From an uncultured Lachnospiraceae bacterium (GTDB taxonomy: Bacteria; Bacillota; Clostridia; Lachnospirales; Lachnospiraceae): a DNA stretch of 64,000 nt. Both the position numbers and the translations under genes were made by a program. Position 1 is the first letter of the stretch. Every line of letters starts with the position of its first letter. The notes beneath the pieces were generated by a model. That model made no database searches, had not been told where the DNA came from, and saw only the letters and a program-made list of their open reading frames with translations. Of this stretch, positions 25,044 through 34,529 are shown piece after piece. The stretch spans positions 27,211 to 91,210 of the forward strand of contig CACZFF010000019.1 in NCBI GenBank assembly GCA_902780385.1. Direction: 5' to 3'.

Positions 25044-27212
25044 TTAAAAGTTTCTTCCGGAGCCGGAGTGGGAACTGCCGCTGGAACCGGAATATCCGCC
25101 GGAATAGGAGGAGTGGCCGCCGGAGGAGCCGCCGGAAGAGCGGTTTTCTTTGGGCCGGGGTGAATACTGCTTGCTGACTGTGGTGTCTACCAGGGTATCG
25201 TGTACTTTTCTGATCTTCAGGCTTCCGGGGACCAGGTAGGCATCTGCATCCTCCCTGATCGCCGGTGTTGCCATGCGGGCTTTTGCGCGAGCCAGGGATG
25301 ATCCGCCGAAGATCAGGCCTGCCAGCATCTCGAGGATGGTGAAGAAGCCCCAGGAAGCAGAGGACCTGGGTACCCGGCCGGTCTTGAGCATGTGGTCGGA
25401 GAAGTCCAGCCAGCGTTCGGCTGCGCCGTAATAATCCTGGCTGAGGACCAGGTCATTGACACGGCTCTTGAGACGGCTCTCATTGACCTCGGTGAATTTT
25501 TTGAGACCCTTGCCGTAGGCCGCGACTCTTGTGTCGCCGGAATAGGACGGGCACTTGAAAATGGTCAGCTGCAGGCCGTCATAGTTGTCTCCGAAGCCGT
25601 ATCCCTTGACTTTCCAGAATTGATCTCCGTACTTATCCCGATCGAGGATTCCCTCGTTGCGGGCAGTGTGGATGACGACATCGAGACCGTATTTTTCAGA
25701 GAGGGCGGCGGCTTTTGCAGTCAGCCGGCTGATTTCTTCGTCTGTCAGAAGGAAGGCATCGTCCACCACGCGCGGCGCGGCGTCATCGTGGAAGCGCTCG
25801 ATGCTGCTTTCGGAGAGCAGAGCCCAGTCTTCAGAATAAGGGGAACCTGTCGTGTACAGGCGGCGGAAGTTTTCGATCCAGTCGGCGACGCCGGTTCCGT
25901 AGTCGCCGGCTCTCATGTACTCGTAGAGGAGGTCGTCAATCTGGTTGGCGACTGTCTCTGTGTACAGGCCCATGGTTTCGGGACCTGTGCAGCAGGCCCA
26001 CCAGCCCCGGTCGCTGGGATCCATGCAGATCATGAGGCAGACGCCCTCGCGGTCATCCCCGATGCCGTAGCCGTTGAAATCGTAGAAATCCGCCGCATAG
26101 ACAGAGCGGGAGAGCCCGTAGGTTGAGGTGTCTGTAAAAACGACGATGTCTTTTCCCAGCTGCTCTCGAAGCTCCGCCAGCCGGGCCTCCATGGAGGACT
26201 CTTCTTCGTCACTGAAAATATCCGCAATGTCGACGATGCGGGGCGCGTCTGTGTCATGGTAGAAGGGGAAGGTCTGCGGCTCTTTGGGATACCAGGCTGG
26301 CATATCGGAGTCTTCGCCGACCCTGAGTGATTGGTCGGGTTTTTCTCCGTCCGGGAGCATGCGCTCTTTGTCAGACAGGGGGTCTCCCGCAGTGATGAGC
26401 TGCAGATCATCGTTTTCATCCCCGGTGTATGACTTTTCCTGCTGTACCTGGGATGCGGCCAGAGTCGCGCTCTCTGCAGAGGACTCCGGATCGACGGATT
26501 CATCGCCTGTATTGCCGGCAGCTGCAGCCTGTGCGTCTGCAGTTGTCTCCACTGGGGCGGTCTCCTTGCCGCCTCCGCGCAGATAGTTGGACAAAAAGCG
26601 GGTGCCCGCATACAGGGGACCGTATACGCCGTGTCCTTCCTCATACTTGGGAATCTCGCGCGCTGCAAACTGCAGATAGTCCTGGGGGATGAGATCTGCT
26701 GCATCGCCGTAGGCCTCGATCAGAGCCTGGTCGGTAGATTTGACCCAGATGAGCTGGAAGCCGCTTTTGCCGGGACCGTAGCCGAATTCGCTGTTTTCGT
26801 AATAAGAAGCTGCCAGGTCTGAAAGAGTCGTACCTTCCAGATATTCGGAGGTGATGGCAAGTAGGGACAGGTCAGCCTGGTAGGTCTTCATGAATTCCAG
26901 ACAGGTCTCATCCAGCGACTTCTGCTCCTCCGGTGTCAGCTCTCCGGAGGTGTCGCTGGCCCTGTAAAAGGTTTCACTCCACATGGCCTCCGAAGCATCT
27001 TCTTCTGCTTCTGCTTCTGCGGCATAGGCTGTGACCGTTCCCGGAGGAAGAGCTGCGGCGGCAGCCGCAGCGGATAGTGCCAGGATCAGTGCCAGAAGGA
27101 CAGAAGGAAGGGTAAGGCCGTGCAAAAAGATTGCACTGCCTGTCTTTTTCCTGTTTTTCCGCCGTCTGTGCTCTCCCGAAAGAGAAGCGGGCAATAATTG
27201 TCTTTTTTTCAT
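25044..27212 (-). CDS. Membrane-anchored protein with two TPM domains
   Basis: The 722-residue protein starts with a basic stretch and a hydrophobic signal or anchor (residues about 30-62), then carries two TPM-type (YgcG-like) domains, roughly residues 325-460 and 480-610. Each begins with a P-R-[IV]-V-D segment and contains the KD[IV]VV or LDVVI strand and a GYG.GD motif. A Gly/Ser-rich tail ends SGSGRNF, typical of this family. TPM proteins are linked to membrane protein turnover and photosystem repair elsewhere; function here is unknown. The start is supported by GGGAG 9 bases upstream. It is followed on the opposite strand by the hydratase terminator. Confidence 0.85.
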   Translation of the reverse strand: MKKRQLLPASLSGEHRRRKNRKKTGSAIFLHGLTLPSVLLALILALSAAAAAAALPPGTVTAYAAEAEAEEDASEAMWSETFYRASDTSGELTPEEQKSLDETCLEFMKTYQADLSLLAITSEYLEGTTLSDLAASYYENSEFGYGPGKSGFQLIWVKSTDQALIEAYGDAADLIPQDYLQFAAREIPKYEEGHGVYGPLYAGTRFLSNYLRGGGKETAPVETTADAQAAAAGNTGDESVDPESSAESATLAASQVQQEKSYTGDENDDLQLITAGDPLSDKERMLPDGEKPDQSLRVGEDSDMPAWYPKEPQTFPFYHDTDAPRIVDIADIFSDEEESSMEARLAELREQLGKDIVVFTDTSTYGLSRSVYAADFYDFNGYGIGDDREGVCLMICMDPSDRGWWACCTGPETMGLYTETVANQIDDLLYEYMRAGDYGTGVADWIENFRRLYTTGSPYSEDWALLSESSIERFHDDAAPRVVDDAFLLTDEEISRLTAKAAALSEKYGLDVVIHTARNEGILDRDKYGDQFWKVKGYGFGDNYDGLQLTIFKCPSYSGDTRVAAYGKGLKKFTEVNESRLKSRVNDLVLSQDYYGAAERWLDFSDHMLKTGRVPRSSASWGFFTILEMLAGLIFGGSSLARAKARMATPAIREDADAYLVPGSLKIRKVHDTLVDTTVSKQYSPRPKENRSSGGSSGGHSSYSGGYSGSSGSSHSGSGRNF

Positions 27213-27288
27213 AATCTATATCTCCCTGTATGGACGGACAGTCATTTTAAGCGGTTTCAGAAAAGCTGCGGGAATCGCAGCCGGCTTC

Positions 27289-28425
27289 TCAGAATCCGAG
27301 CATATATTTTACGACGGAGGCAGCAAAGAGACCGCCGCCCACGATCGCAAACCGTTTCAGGAAATAGAGGAAGCTAACGCCGCTGTCTGTCGGGATATCA
27401 CCAACGACCTTGCCGGTCTGGCCATTGACGGCAAAATGATAGTTTGATCCCCGGTAGGAGATATCAAACATGTAAACCGGGAACAGAATATATTTGGCCT
27501 TTACATCCGCGTTGAGTCTGCCGCTGGTCCGGCTCACGGATCCAAAGCCTGCCGCAGCCTGCGAATCGACTATGGAATAGGTACTTTTTTTCATGCGGCC
27601 GGAGGCACGTGCGGATATATCGTCCTTTTTCTGGTCGAAACGGTCTGCCGTGAAACCTGCCAGATACCGCATGTCAAAAGGCTTTGTCTCGGCGGTATTG
27701 AAGGGCTCGAGGGAATCCATGAGACGGTCTTCGATCCTGCCGCTTGCGTCGACAGGGAGATTGTCAAAGGCAAGGGCTGCGTCGCGCACCAGCTGGTAGT
27801 GATTGGTCTGTGTGATAATATAGTCACCGCTCCTTGAAGAAGAGGAAGTCTGGGCCTTGTAGCCCAGAGTCCCTTTCACATCTCCGGAAAAGACCCAGAA
27901 GGGAACATAGACGCCGGTCACTTTTCCCATTGTGCTCTCCGAGAAGAAATGCCTGGGCAGCAGCTTCTTGTCCTTGTAGAAGTTGTTGACAGCCGCCGGC
28001 AGATCTTTTGCATGGATCCTGAAGGGGATCACACCGTCCGGCCTCAGCTTGCCGGTCACTTTCTGGGTCAGGACAATATTGTTGCCGCAGTAGGGGCAGG
28101 TGAGTGCCATCTGCTCCGGCGGCGCGATGACTTCGGCCCCGCAGGAGACACAGTTATAGACCGGCAGATTCATGGCATTAGGGTCTGTTACCAGATCATC
28201 GAGACTGTCAAAATCAAAGCCGCCGATCTCATCATCTTCAGCCTTGTTATCTGCTTTGGCAGGCTTTTCCTTTTCCTTGCCGGTCTCTTTTTTTCCTTGG
28301 GATTCTTTGGCTTTGGGCAGTTCTGTCTTCGTGCCGCAGTAGTCGCATACAAGCATTCCCGAAGCAGGGTCAAATCGTAGCGGAGCACCGCAGGCGGGGC
28401 ATTTTTGTTCTGCAATCTGACTCAT
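27289..28425 (-). CDS. Zinc-ribbon membrane protein (TFIIB-type zinc finger)
   Basis: This 378-residue protein has an N-terminal zinc ribbon (CPACG...CDYCG), a charged Lys/Glu linker, a second ribbon (CVSCG...CPYCG), a central beta-rich region beginning LRPDGVIPF, and a C-terminal membrane segment (about residues 350-372). It is a widespread Firmicutes family often found next to TPM or SPFH proteins; role unknown. I chose ATG 28425, which follows AAGGAGA; 18 further codons upstream are open but lack a site. It is probably co-transcribed with the TPM gene 76 bases downstream. Confidence 0.85.
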   Translation of the reverse strand: MSQIAEQKCPACGAPLRFDPASGMLVCDYCGTKTELPKAKESQGKKETGKEKEKPAKADNKAEDDEIGGFDFDSLDDLVTDPNAMNLPVYNCVSCGAEVIAPPEQMALTCPYCGNNIVLTQKVTGKLRPDGVIPFRIHAKDLPAAVNNFYKDKKLLPRHFFSESTMGKVTGVYVPFWVFSGDVKGTLGYKAQTSSSSRSGDYIITQTNHYQLVRDAALAFDNLPVDASGRIEDRLMDSLEPFNTAETKPFDMRYLAGFTADRFDQKKDDISARASGRMKKSTYSIVDSQAAAGFGSVSRTSGRLNADVKAKYILFPVYMFDISYRGSNYHFAVNGQTGKVVGDIPTDSGVSFLYFLKRFAIVGGGLFAASVVKYMLGF

Positions 28426-28562
28426 ATTTCTCTCCTTGCTATTACAGTGTGTGCAGCAAAAGTGCTTTTTAACGATCATAAATCCGCATTAAACGGTTAT
28501 TCGGTTTTCAGAGCAGATAAACTGTCTGCCCTTTCATTATATCATGAAGATGAGAGACAGGG

Positions 28563-28630
28563 GAGAGACAGGGGACGGTTCTGTGTCTCCTTTTCACGAA
28601 AAGGAGACACAGAACCGTCCCCTGTCTCTC
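28563..28630 (+). repeat. Perfect 32-bp palindrome with GGGGACGGTTCT core
   Basis: Arms 28563-28594 and 28599-28630 are perfectly complementary around a CACG loop. The core GGGGACGGTTCT recurs in the 41-bp palindrome at 37485-37568 and in the repeats at 51199-51342. The layout resembles REP-type palindromes seen across Firmicutes genomes. It lies between two divergent genes, so it is not a simple terminator. Confidence 0.85.
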
Positions 28631-28688
28631 TTGCGTTATGTTATAATATATAGAATTGATTGAAAAACCCTTGATTGAGAGGATAAAG

Positions 28689-29657
28689 ATGAATTTCCGA
28701 CGTCTTGTAGTGATTATAAATACGGTGACCGTACTGTTTCTGGTCGTTCTGACGGGGGCGTATATGATCCTGCGTCCGGACGGATCCGAGAACCAGAAGG
28801 AGCATTCCATCCTGATTGGCGCGAGTTATATGACCATGAACAATGAGCTCTTCGCCATCATCAACGAACAGATCGCCCACAGAGTCGAGGCGGAGGGAGA
28901 CCGTTTGATCCTGCGGGATCCGGCTCTGAATGTGGAGCGGCAGGTAGAGCAGATCAACGATATGCTTGACGCGGGAATAGATGTCCTGGTCCTGACACCG
29001 GTAGACGCGGGCGGGCTGGATGAGGTGCTCGCTCGTGCCAGACAGCAGGGCGTGCGGATCATTGTTGTAGATTCCGATCTTTCCGATCCCACGCTTGCGG
29101 ACTGTACCATCGTATCGGACAACTACAGGGCAGGGGTCCTGGTGGGAGAGTATCTTCTGTCACAGACCGATCATGCGAAACTTGTGATCCTGACACACGA
29201 TTCGGCAATATCGGGTGTGGAGCGAGTGAGGGGCTTTCTGGATACAGTCGAAAAAGAAGAAGGATTCCGGGTAGTGCAGGAGATTCCCTGTGAGGGCAAG
29301 CTTGAACTGGCCATGCCCCGTATGGAGGAATTTATCGAAAAGAATGTCTATTTTGACAATGTATTCTGTCTCAATGATCCGGCCTGTATCGGGGCGGCTG
29401 CGGCGCTGGACGCGCACGGTCTGCTCGATCAGGTCAATCTCTACGGCGTGGATGCTTCTCCCGACGGAAAGGCAATGATCCGGGACGGGAACATTCAGGC
29501 TTCTGCTGCGCAGTTCCCGACCAGGGTGGGAGAGCAGGCTGCGGATACACTTTACAGGCTGCTGAACGGAGAAGAGGTCGAGTCAAGGATCCTGGTTCCG
29601 GTTGAGCTGGTCACTAAGGAGAATGTGGAAGAGTACAGTATTGACCGCTGGCAGTAG
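28689..29657 (+). CDS. Membrane-anchored sugar-binding protein (periplasmic-binding-protein fold)
   Basis: The 322-residue protein begins with an uncleaved-looking membrane anchor (residues about 5-27, no lipobox Cys) followed by a type I periplasmic-binding fold of the ribose/LacI class: ILIGASYMTMNNELF, DAGIDVLVLTPVDAGGLDEVL, VVDSDLSD and SDNYRAGVLVGEYL. There is no permease or ATPase gene nearby; instead a histidine kinase and response regulator follow. I infer a sensor role, as in the XylFII-LytS xylose-sensing arrangement of clostridia. ATG 28689 has GAGAGG 6 bases upstream. Confidence 0.85.
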   Translation: MNFRRLVVIINTVTVLFLVVLTGAYMILRPDGSENQKEHSILIGASYMTMNNELFAIINEQIAHRVEAEGDRLILRDPALNVERQVEQINDMLDAGIDVLVLTPVDAGGLDEVLARARQQGVRIIVVDSDLSDPTLADCTIVSDNYRAGVLVGEYLLSQTDHAKLVILTHDSAISGVERVRGFLDTVEKEEGFRVVQEIPCEGKLELAMPRMEEFIEKNVYFDNVFCLNDPACIGAAAALDAHGLLDQVNLYGVDASPDGKAMIRDGNIQASAAQFPTRVGEQAADTLYRLLNGEEVESRILVPVELVTKENVEEYSIDRWQ

Positions 29658-29810
29658 GGATCCGGTATGCGGGGCTTAAGGCCGGTAAGCGTAAATTGGA
29701 TCATACTTGTTTCGACGGGCGCAGGACTCGTGACCGGGTCTTGAACCATATATGTTTGAAAACATGAGACCATGGCCAAAAAATGAAATCTGCAGGAGAG
29801 GAGACCGGAC

Positions 29811-31157
29811 ATGGCAGATAAATCTCTGGAATTATATCGGGACAATAATGCGGAGGATTCTACCAGTATTCTTCAGGCTCCGGGCCTGATCCTGCTGGAA
29901 ATGAAGCTGCTGAACCTATTGATCCTGCTCTATATAACGATTGTTTCCGTACACGCGCTGCGCGGTTATACTATGGACGGCAGTGCCCTGCACTTTCTGG
30001 TCGGAGCCGGTTCGGTCCCTATTATTTCCTGGAAACTGCCGGTATGTGTGGCAATACTGAGTGTCAGCCTGCTGCTCCTTCTGTCCATTCCCTGCAACAA
30101 CCACCCGGAACTGGTGGGAAAGATCATTATTGAATACGGGATCGCGCTGGGTATCTGTGCTCTGACAGGCTTCGGGTATACGGGAATCGTCATGCTGCTC
30201 CTGGCGGATACCATGCGCTACAGGATCGACTGGAAAAAAAGAATTGTATATGTTACCGCCATCTGCATTGCCTTTCTGGCCATGAGCAGCAATAAAATGT
30301 TCAATCTGCTCCATGTCATTCCTCTCTCCCAGATGTGGGCTTATTTTCGCCAGGATGTCCGCAGCAGTCTCTTGTCTGTCCTGGACATGCTCAGCCTTCT
30401 CAATACCCTGGTCTTCATTCTCTATATGGTGGTCCTGACCCTGTCGCAGACCAGCGAAAAAGAGAGGATCCTGCGCCTCAACAGCCAGCTGCAGACGGCC
30501 AACCAGAAGCTGGAGGAATATGCCCAGGAGCAGGTCAGAATGACAGAGACCAGAGAGCGGAACAGGCTGGCCAGAGAGATCCACGATACCCTCGGACATT
30601 CTCTGACGGGAATCATCACAGGGATCGAGGCCTGTATCATGCTCATGGATATAGCGCCGGAAGCGACAAAAGAGCAGCTGCGCGCGATCGCACAAGTGGC
30701 CAGGAACGGGATCACGGATGTCAGACATTCTGTGAACGCGCTGCGTCCGGATGCTCTGGAGACACTGGATCTGGAGGCCGCTATCCGCAAGCTTGTAGAG
30801 GAGTCCGAAAGTTCGACCGGCGTGAAGATAGATTTGGTTTTTCCTGTAGGTCTTCAAGACCTGGACCAGGACGAAGAGGATGTGCTCTACCGCATCGTGC
30901 AGGAGAGCATAACCAATGCGATCCGGCATGGAAACGCGACGCATATTGATGTGCGGATCGAGCGTGAAGACAATGACCTGCGGATACGGATCGCGGACAA
31001 TGGAAAAGGGTGTGATGACATTCAGAGCGGTTTTGGCCTGCATCACATGCAGGAGAGGATCGATATGCTCAAGGGAACCCTTTCTTACAGCGGAAAAGAC
31101 GGATTTGTGATCGAGGCAGTTGTTCCGGTCAGAGTAGTGTCGGAGGAGGAGTCATGA
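29811..31157 (+). CDS. Sensor histidine kinase (HisKA_3/NarL-partner type)
   Basis: The N-terminal half has about five to six membrane segments (residues 20-205), then a coiled-coil linker and the HisKA_3 dimerisation box with phospho-acceptor His in RLAREIHDTLGHSLTG (about residue 258). The C-terminal ATPase domain shows the N box VQESITNAIRHG and G box IADNGKGCD and FGLHHMQERI. AGGAGAGGAG precedes the ATG. It overlaps the response regulator gene by 4 bases (ATGA), and the upstream binding protein is a likely input. Confidence 0.93.
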   Translation: MADKSLELYRDNNAEDSTSILQAPGLILLEMKLLNLLILLYITIVSVHALRGYTMDGSALHFLVGAGSVPIISWKLPVCVAILSVSLLLLLSIPCNNHPELVGKIIIEYGIALGICALTGFGYTGIVMLLLADTMRYRIDWKKRIVYVTAICIAFLAMSSNKMFNLLHVIPLSQMWAYFRQDVRSSLLSVLDMLSLLNTLVFILYMVVLTLSQTSEKERILRLNSQLQTANQKLEEYAQEQVRMTETRERNRLAREIHDTLGHSLTGIITGIEACIMLMDIAPEATKEQLRAIAQVARNGITDVRHSVNALRPDALETLDLEAAIRKLVEESESSTGVKIDLVFPVGLQDLDQDEEDVLYRIVQESITNAIRHGNATHIDVRIEREDNDLRIRIADNGKGCDDIQSGFGLHHMQERIDMLKGTLSYSGKDGFVIEAVVPVRVVSEEES

Positions 31158-31825
31158 TAAAAATACTGATTGCTGACGATCAGGAGCTGATCAGGCAGAG
31201 CCTTATGATCATCCTGGATAATGTTCCCGACTTTGAAGTGGTGGACTGCGTTGCGGACGGCATCGAGGTGATGGCATCCGTGAAACAGGATAAGCCCGAT
31301 GTGATCCTTATGGATATCCGCATGCCCAGAATGGACGGCGTCGTCTGTACACAGCGTATCAAGGAACTGTATCCGGACATCAAGATCATCATCCTGACCA
31401 CTTTTGACGATGATGAATATGTCTTTAATGCCCTTAAATTCGGGGCCAGCGGCTATCTGCTCAAGGGAATCTCCATGAAAGAGCTCTCTGATGCCATCCG
31501 CAAGGTCTATAACGGCACGGCCATGATCAATGAAGACATTGCCTCCAAAGTGGTGCGCCTCTTCTCCAGAATGGCCCAGTCAAACCTTGCGATCCAGGTG
31601 GAAGATAAACTGACAAGGGATCTAAAGCCCAACGAATGGGATGTCATCGTCCTTGTGGGGAGCGGTCTCTCCAACAAGGAAATCTCCTCGCGTCTGAACC
31701 TGTCCGAAGGAACTGTGCGCAATACTCTGAGTAACATTCTGTCAAAGCTCGAACTCCGCGACCGGACACAGCTCGCCATCTGGGCAGTGCAGACCGGCGC
31801 TGTCAACAGGCCGCTCAGGGGATAA
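31154..31825 (+). CDS. NarL/LuxR-type response regulator
   Basis: The receiver domain has the acidic pair ADDQE, phospho-acceptor Asp54 (VILMDIRMP), Thr/Ser in ILTTFDDDEY and Lys in LLKGIS. The C-terminal LuxR helix-turn-helix is LKPNEWDVIVLVGSGLSNKEISSRLNLSEGTVRN in outline, near residues 155-190. It is translationally coupled to the kinase. Likely targets are the flanking sugar genes, including the PTS operon 1.7 kb downstream; this is inference from position. Confidence 0.94.
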   Translation: MIKILIADDQELIRQSLMIILDNVPDFEVVDCVADGIEVMASVKQDKPDVILMDIRMPRMDGVVCTQRIKELYPDIKIIILTTFDDDEYVFNALKFGASGYLLKGISMKELSDAIRKVYNGTAMINEDIASKVVRLFSRMAQSNLAIQVEDKLTRDLKPNEWDVIVLVGSGLSNKEISSRLNLSEGTVRNTLSNILSKLELRDRTQLAIWAVQTGAVNRPLRG

Positions 31826-31888
31826 GCTGTTTTTGAGCGCCTGTAAATGAGCTGCAATGCAGTCGGCACACTGGATAATTAAGAAGAT

Positions 31889-33232
31889 ATGAAAGTACTA
31901 TTCAATGAGTTTATGAACAGCAGATTTAAGAGGCTGGCAGCAGCCGCGGTGCTGATTCTGCTGTCGATCGTTTTAATGAGCGGGATCTATCAGAAGTGGA
32001 TTCCCCGCAAGGAGAAAAAGCTCACGGTCGGAGTCTTTGCGGGAAGCTATTGGGATATTGAGAACGGTTATTATTACCGGATCCTGGATGATGCCATCGA
32101 GGAGTTCCAAAAGAAATATCCCGACTATGAAGTGACCTACACATCCGGAATTCTCAAATCGGACTATTCCGAGTGGCTGGCCGAGAAGATGCTGCAGGGT
32201 GATGTACCTGATCTCTTCTTTGTCCCCGGAGATGATCTCGCCACCTTTGCCGGCATCGGGGCTCTCCGGTCACTGGACAACCTGATCGTCCTGGATCAGG
32301 ATTTTGACCCGGATGTTTTTTACCCCTCCGCCTATCAGTCCGGCCAGGAGAACGGCGTTCAGTATGCCCTGCCCTATGAATGCGCCCCCAACATGATGTT
32401 TGTCAACAAGACCATCCTGGACAGGGAGGGGATTCCCCTTCCGGATCCGGACTGGACCTGGGAGGATTTCCTGCAGATCTGCGCAAAGGTCACCCACAGT
32501 ACGGACGGCAGCGGCATCGTCAACCAATACGGCATATCGGGATATTCCTGGGTGGATGCCTTCAGTACCAACGGGGTAAGGCTCTTTGACGAGGAAGCAA
32601 GATCCTGTGATTTTACGACTGCTCAGATCGGAGAGGCGATCTCATTTCTGGAGCGTCTCCAGGCAGGCAACAGCGGTTATAATGTCTCGGGCAGAGACTT
32701 CTCCAACGGAAATGTTGCCTTCCAGCCCATGATGTTTTCCGAATACCGGGCCTATAAATCCCGGGAACTGAGCCTGAAAAAGTATTCCGGTTTCGAGTGG
32801 GAATGTATTACCATGCCCGCAGGCCCCTCCGGTGATAATATCTCCCGGCTTGACACTCTCTGTATCGGCCTCAGTTCCAGGACATCCCAGGAAAAGGCTG
32901 CATGGGAGCTGATGAAGATTCTGACTTGTGAAAAAAAGATCCAGCGGGAGATCTTTGACTATTCAGAAGGAGTCTCTCCGCTGCAGGAAGTCACGGAATC
33001 CAAGGAGACAGCCGATCTGATCCTGGAGGGGACTGGTACAGCCTTTAACATGGACACCCTTCACCGCGCTATGGAGAAGTCGGTCATACCGCCGCGCTTT
33101 ACAGGATACGAGGAGGCCCTGGAGCAGGTTTCGACTGCTGTGCGGTCTATTCTGGAGAGCAATTCCAACGTTCAGATGGAGCAGATCATCTGGAATCGTA
33201 CCATCAACAATTATCTGAAGACCAGAAGATAG
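31889..33232 (+). CDS. Extracellular solute-binding protein (ABC sugar-binding family 1)
   Basis: The 447-residue protein has an N-terminal membrane segment (about residues 12-32) without a clear lipobox cysteine, then a family 1 solute-binding fold: LTVGVFAGSYWD, AIEEFQKKYPDYEV, LPYECAPNMMFVNKTILD and DPDWTWEDFLQIC. No ABC permease genes accompany it. With the binding protein upstream it brackets a two-component system, so it may deliver ligand to the sensor rather than to a transporter. The start at 31889 has only a weak AAGAAG site. Confidence 0.82.
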   Translation: MKVLFNEFMNSRFKRLAAAAVLILLSIVLMSGIYQKWIPRKEKKLTVGVFAGSYWDIENGYYYRILDDAIEEFQKKYPDYEVTYTSGILKSDYSEWLAEKMLQGDVPDLFFVPGDDLATFAGIGALRSLDNLIVLDQDFDPDVFYPSAYQSGQENGVQYALPYECAPNMMFVNKTILDREGIPLPDPDWTWEDFLQICAKVTHSTDGSGIVNQYGISGYSWVDAFSTNGVRLFDEEARSCDFTTAQIGEAISFLERLQAGNSGYNVSGRDFSNGNVAFQPMMFSEYRAYKSRELSLKKYSGFEWECITMPAGPSGDNISRLDTLCIGLSSRTSQEKAAWELMKILTCEKKIQREIFDYSEGVSPLQEVTESKETADLILEGTGTAFNMDTLHRAMEKSVIPPRFTGYEEALEQVSTAVRSILESNSNVQMEQIIWNRTINNYLKTRR

Positions 33233-33290
33233 GACTTGTTTTTCAGGTATGACAAATGTCATGTTAAAACAATGACAAATTTCTGACAAT

Positions 33291-33333
33291 AATGGTGACA
33301 CTTGTTAGATGAACAGGTGTCACCATTTTTTTA
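33291..33333 (+). terminator. Terminator before the PTS operon
   Basis: AATGGTGACAC...GTGTCACCATT arms (16 bp including one mismatch region, 33291-33306/33312-33327) end in seven T residues. The interval 33334-33532 holds only the leader of the PTS operon. Confidence 0.85.
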
Positions 33334-33532
33334 TACTTTTTTCAGAATCAGACAACACGAGATGCCGTCACAGGGATACCCCTTCCGTAGTGATCGCTTC
33401 ACTTTTGCTCCCTTCTTTTCTGCGATACGGATTGAAAAGGACTTTTTGTCGTTTTCATTCTTCTCTGGGGCATTTCGTGCTGTTCTGTGAGAACCGCTTC
33501 AGTAAAACCAGTACAGAAAGCGAGGTAAGTGT

Positions 33533-33967
33533 ATGAAGTATGTGGTTTTAGTCAGTCACGGGGAATTCGCACCCGGACTGCACAAAGCCGTCAACATGCT
33601 CGCAGGCGAGGAGAGAGAGGATGTCCTCTCCACCAGCCTTGTCAACGGCATGGGGGCGGATGAATTCGCGGAGAACGTCAAGCAGGTTCTTTCGGTAGTC
33701 GGCGAAGATGACGAGATCATTCTCTTTGCGGACATCGTGGGAGGCTCACCTCTTGCAACGACAGCGAATGTACTGCTGGAGACAGGACTTCTGGCAAAGA
33801 CCAGAATGGTCGGCGGTATGAACCTTCCTCTGGTTCTGACCTGCGTCCTGTCTAAGGATGACGAAGAGACCTCCGAACTGATCGACGAACTGATTGAGGG
33901 AGCCAGGGAGCAGATCAAGGAATTCACCATCCCGATGGATGACGAGGATGAGGAAGAGGACCTGTAA
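33533..33967 (+). CDS. Mannose-family PTS component IIA
   Basis: EIIA of the mannose/fructose/sorbose class receives phosphate from HPr on His9, seen in VLVSHGEFA, and passes it to EIIB. The 144-residue length suits a single-domain IIA (not fused to IIB). LFADIVGGSPLATTA and MVGGMNLPLVL are family segments; the last 10 residues are an acidic tail. The ATG follows GAGGTAAG. It is the first gene of the IIA-IIB-IIC-IID operon. Confidence 0.93.
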   Translation: MKYVVLVSHGEFAPGLHKAVNMLAGEEREDVLSTSLVNGMGADEFAENVKQVLSVVGEDDEIILFADIVGGSPLATTANVLLETGLLAKTRMVGGMNLPLVLTCVLSKDDEETSELIDELIEGAREQIKEFTIPMDDEDEEEDL

Positions 33968-34027
33968 GCAACTTTTTTCACAGCTGTCCGCAGTGCGGAC
34001 GGCAGGCATATTTAAGGAGGAGTTAGT

Positions 34028-34528
34028 ATGTCTATTTCTTTCGTACGTGTTGATGACAGAATGATCCATGGACAGACCGTTACCAGATGGTCTCTGGAGT
34101 ATCCCTGCACAGGCCTGATCGCTGTCAATGATGCAGCGGCCAAGAACCCTGTTCTGAAGGGTGCCTACAAGAGCGCTTCCGACAAGAAGACCTTTGTATG
34201 GGGTGTCGATGAGTTCATCGCGAAGAGCAAAAAGGTTATCGAGTCCAAAGATAATTATTTCCTGATTACCAAAAATCCCGTGGATATGAAGAAGATTCTG
34301 GTCGACGCCGGTTTTGTTCCCAGCAATGTCAAGACCGTCATCATCGGACCCTGCAACGATCGTCCCGGCGCAGTCAAGCTCGGCAACAACCAGTCCATTA
34401 CCCAGGAAGAGGCTGAGGCTCTCGAGGCAATCACAAAGGCCGGTTATGAAGTAGAGTTTGCTCTGGTCAAGGAAGCCGCCATCGGCAACTGGAAGAAATT
34501 CCGCGGCCAGTTCGGTTTCACAGATTAA
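34028..34528 (+). CDS. Mannose-family PTS component IIB
   Basis: EIIB carries the phosphate on His14 (VDDRMIHGQTVTRW) and phosphorylates the incoming sugar bound by IICD. The 166-residue length is normal; VIIGPCNDRPGAVKLGNN and LTQEEAEAL-like segments match the family. AAGGAGG stands before the ATG. A structured 200-base spacer separates it from IIC, possibly lowering or stabilising distal expression. Confidence 0.93.
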   Translation: MSISFVRVDDRMIHGQTVTRWSLEYPCTGLIAVNDAAAKNPVLKGAYKSASDKKTFVWGVDEFIAKSKKVIESKDNYFLITKNPVDMKKILVDAGFVPSNVKTVIIGPCNDRPGAVKLGNNQSITQEEAEALEAITKAGYEVEFALVKEAAIGNWKKFRGQFGFTD

Positions 34529-34529
34529 A

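Noticed and set aside
33467-33483. Sigma-54-type promoter before the PTS operon (GG, 10 bases, GC)
   Set aside because: TGGGGCATTTCGTGCT fits GG-N10-GC only loosely, such matches are common by chance, and no LevR-type activator gene is in the window.
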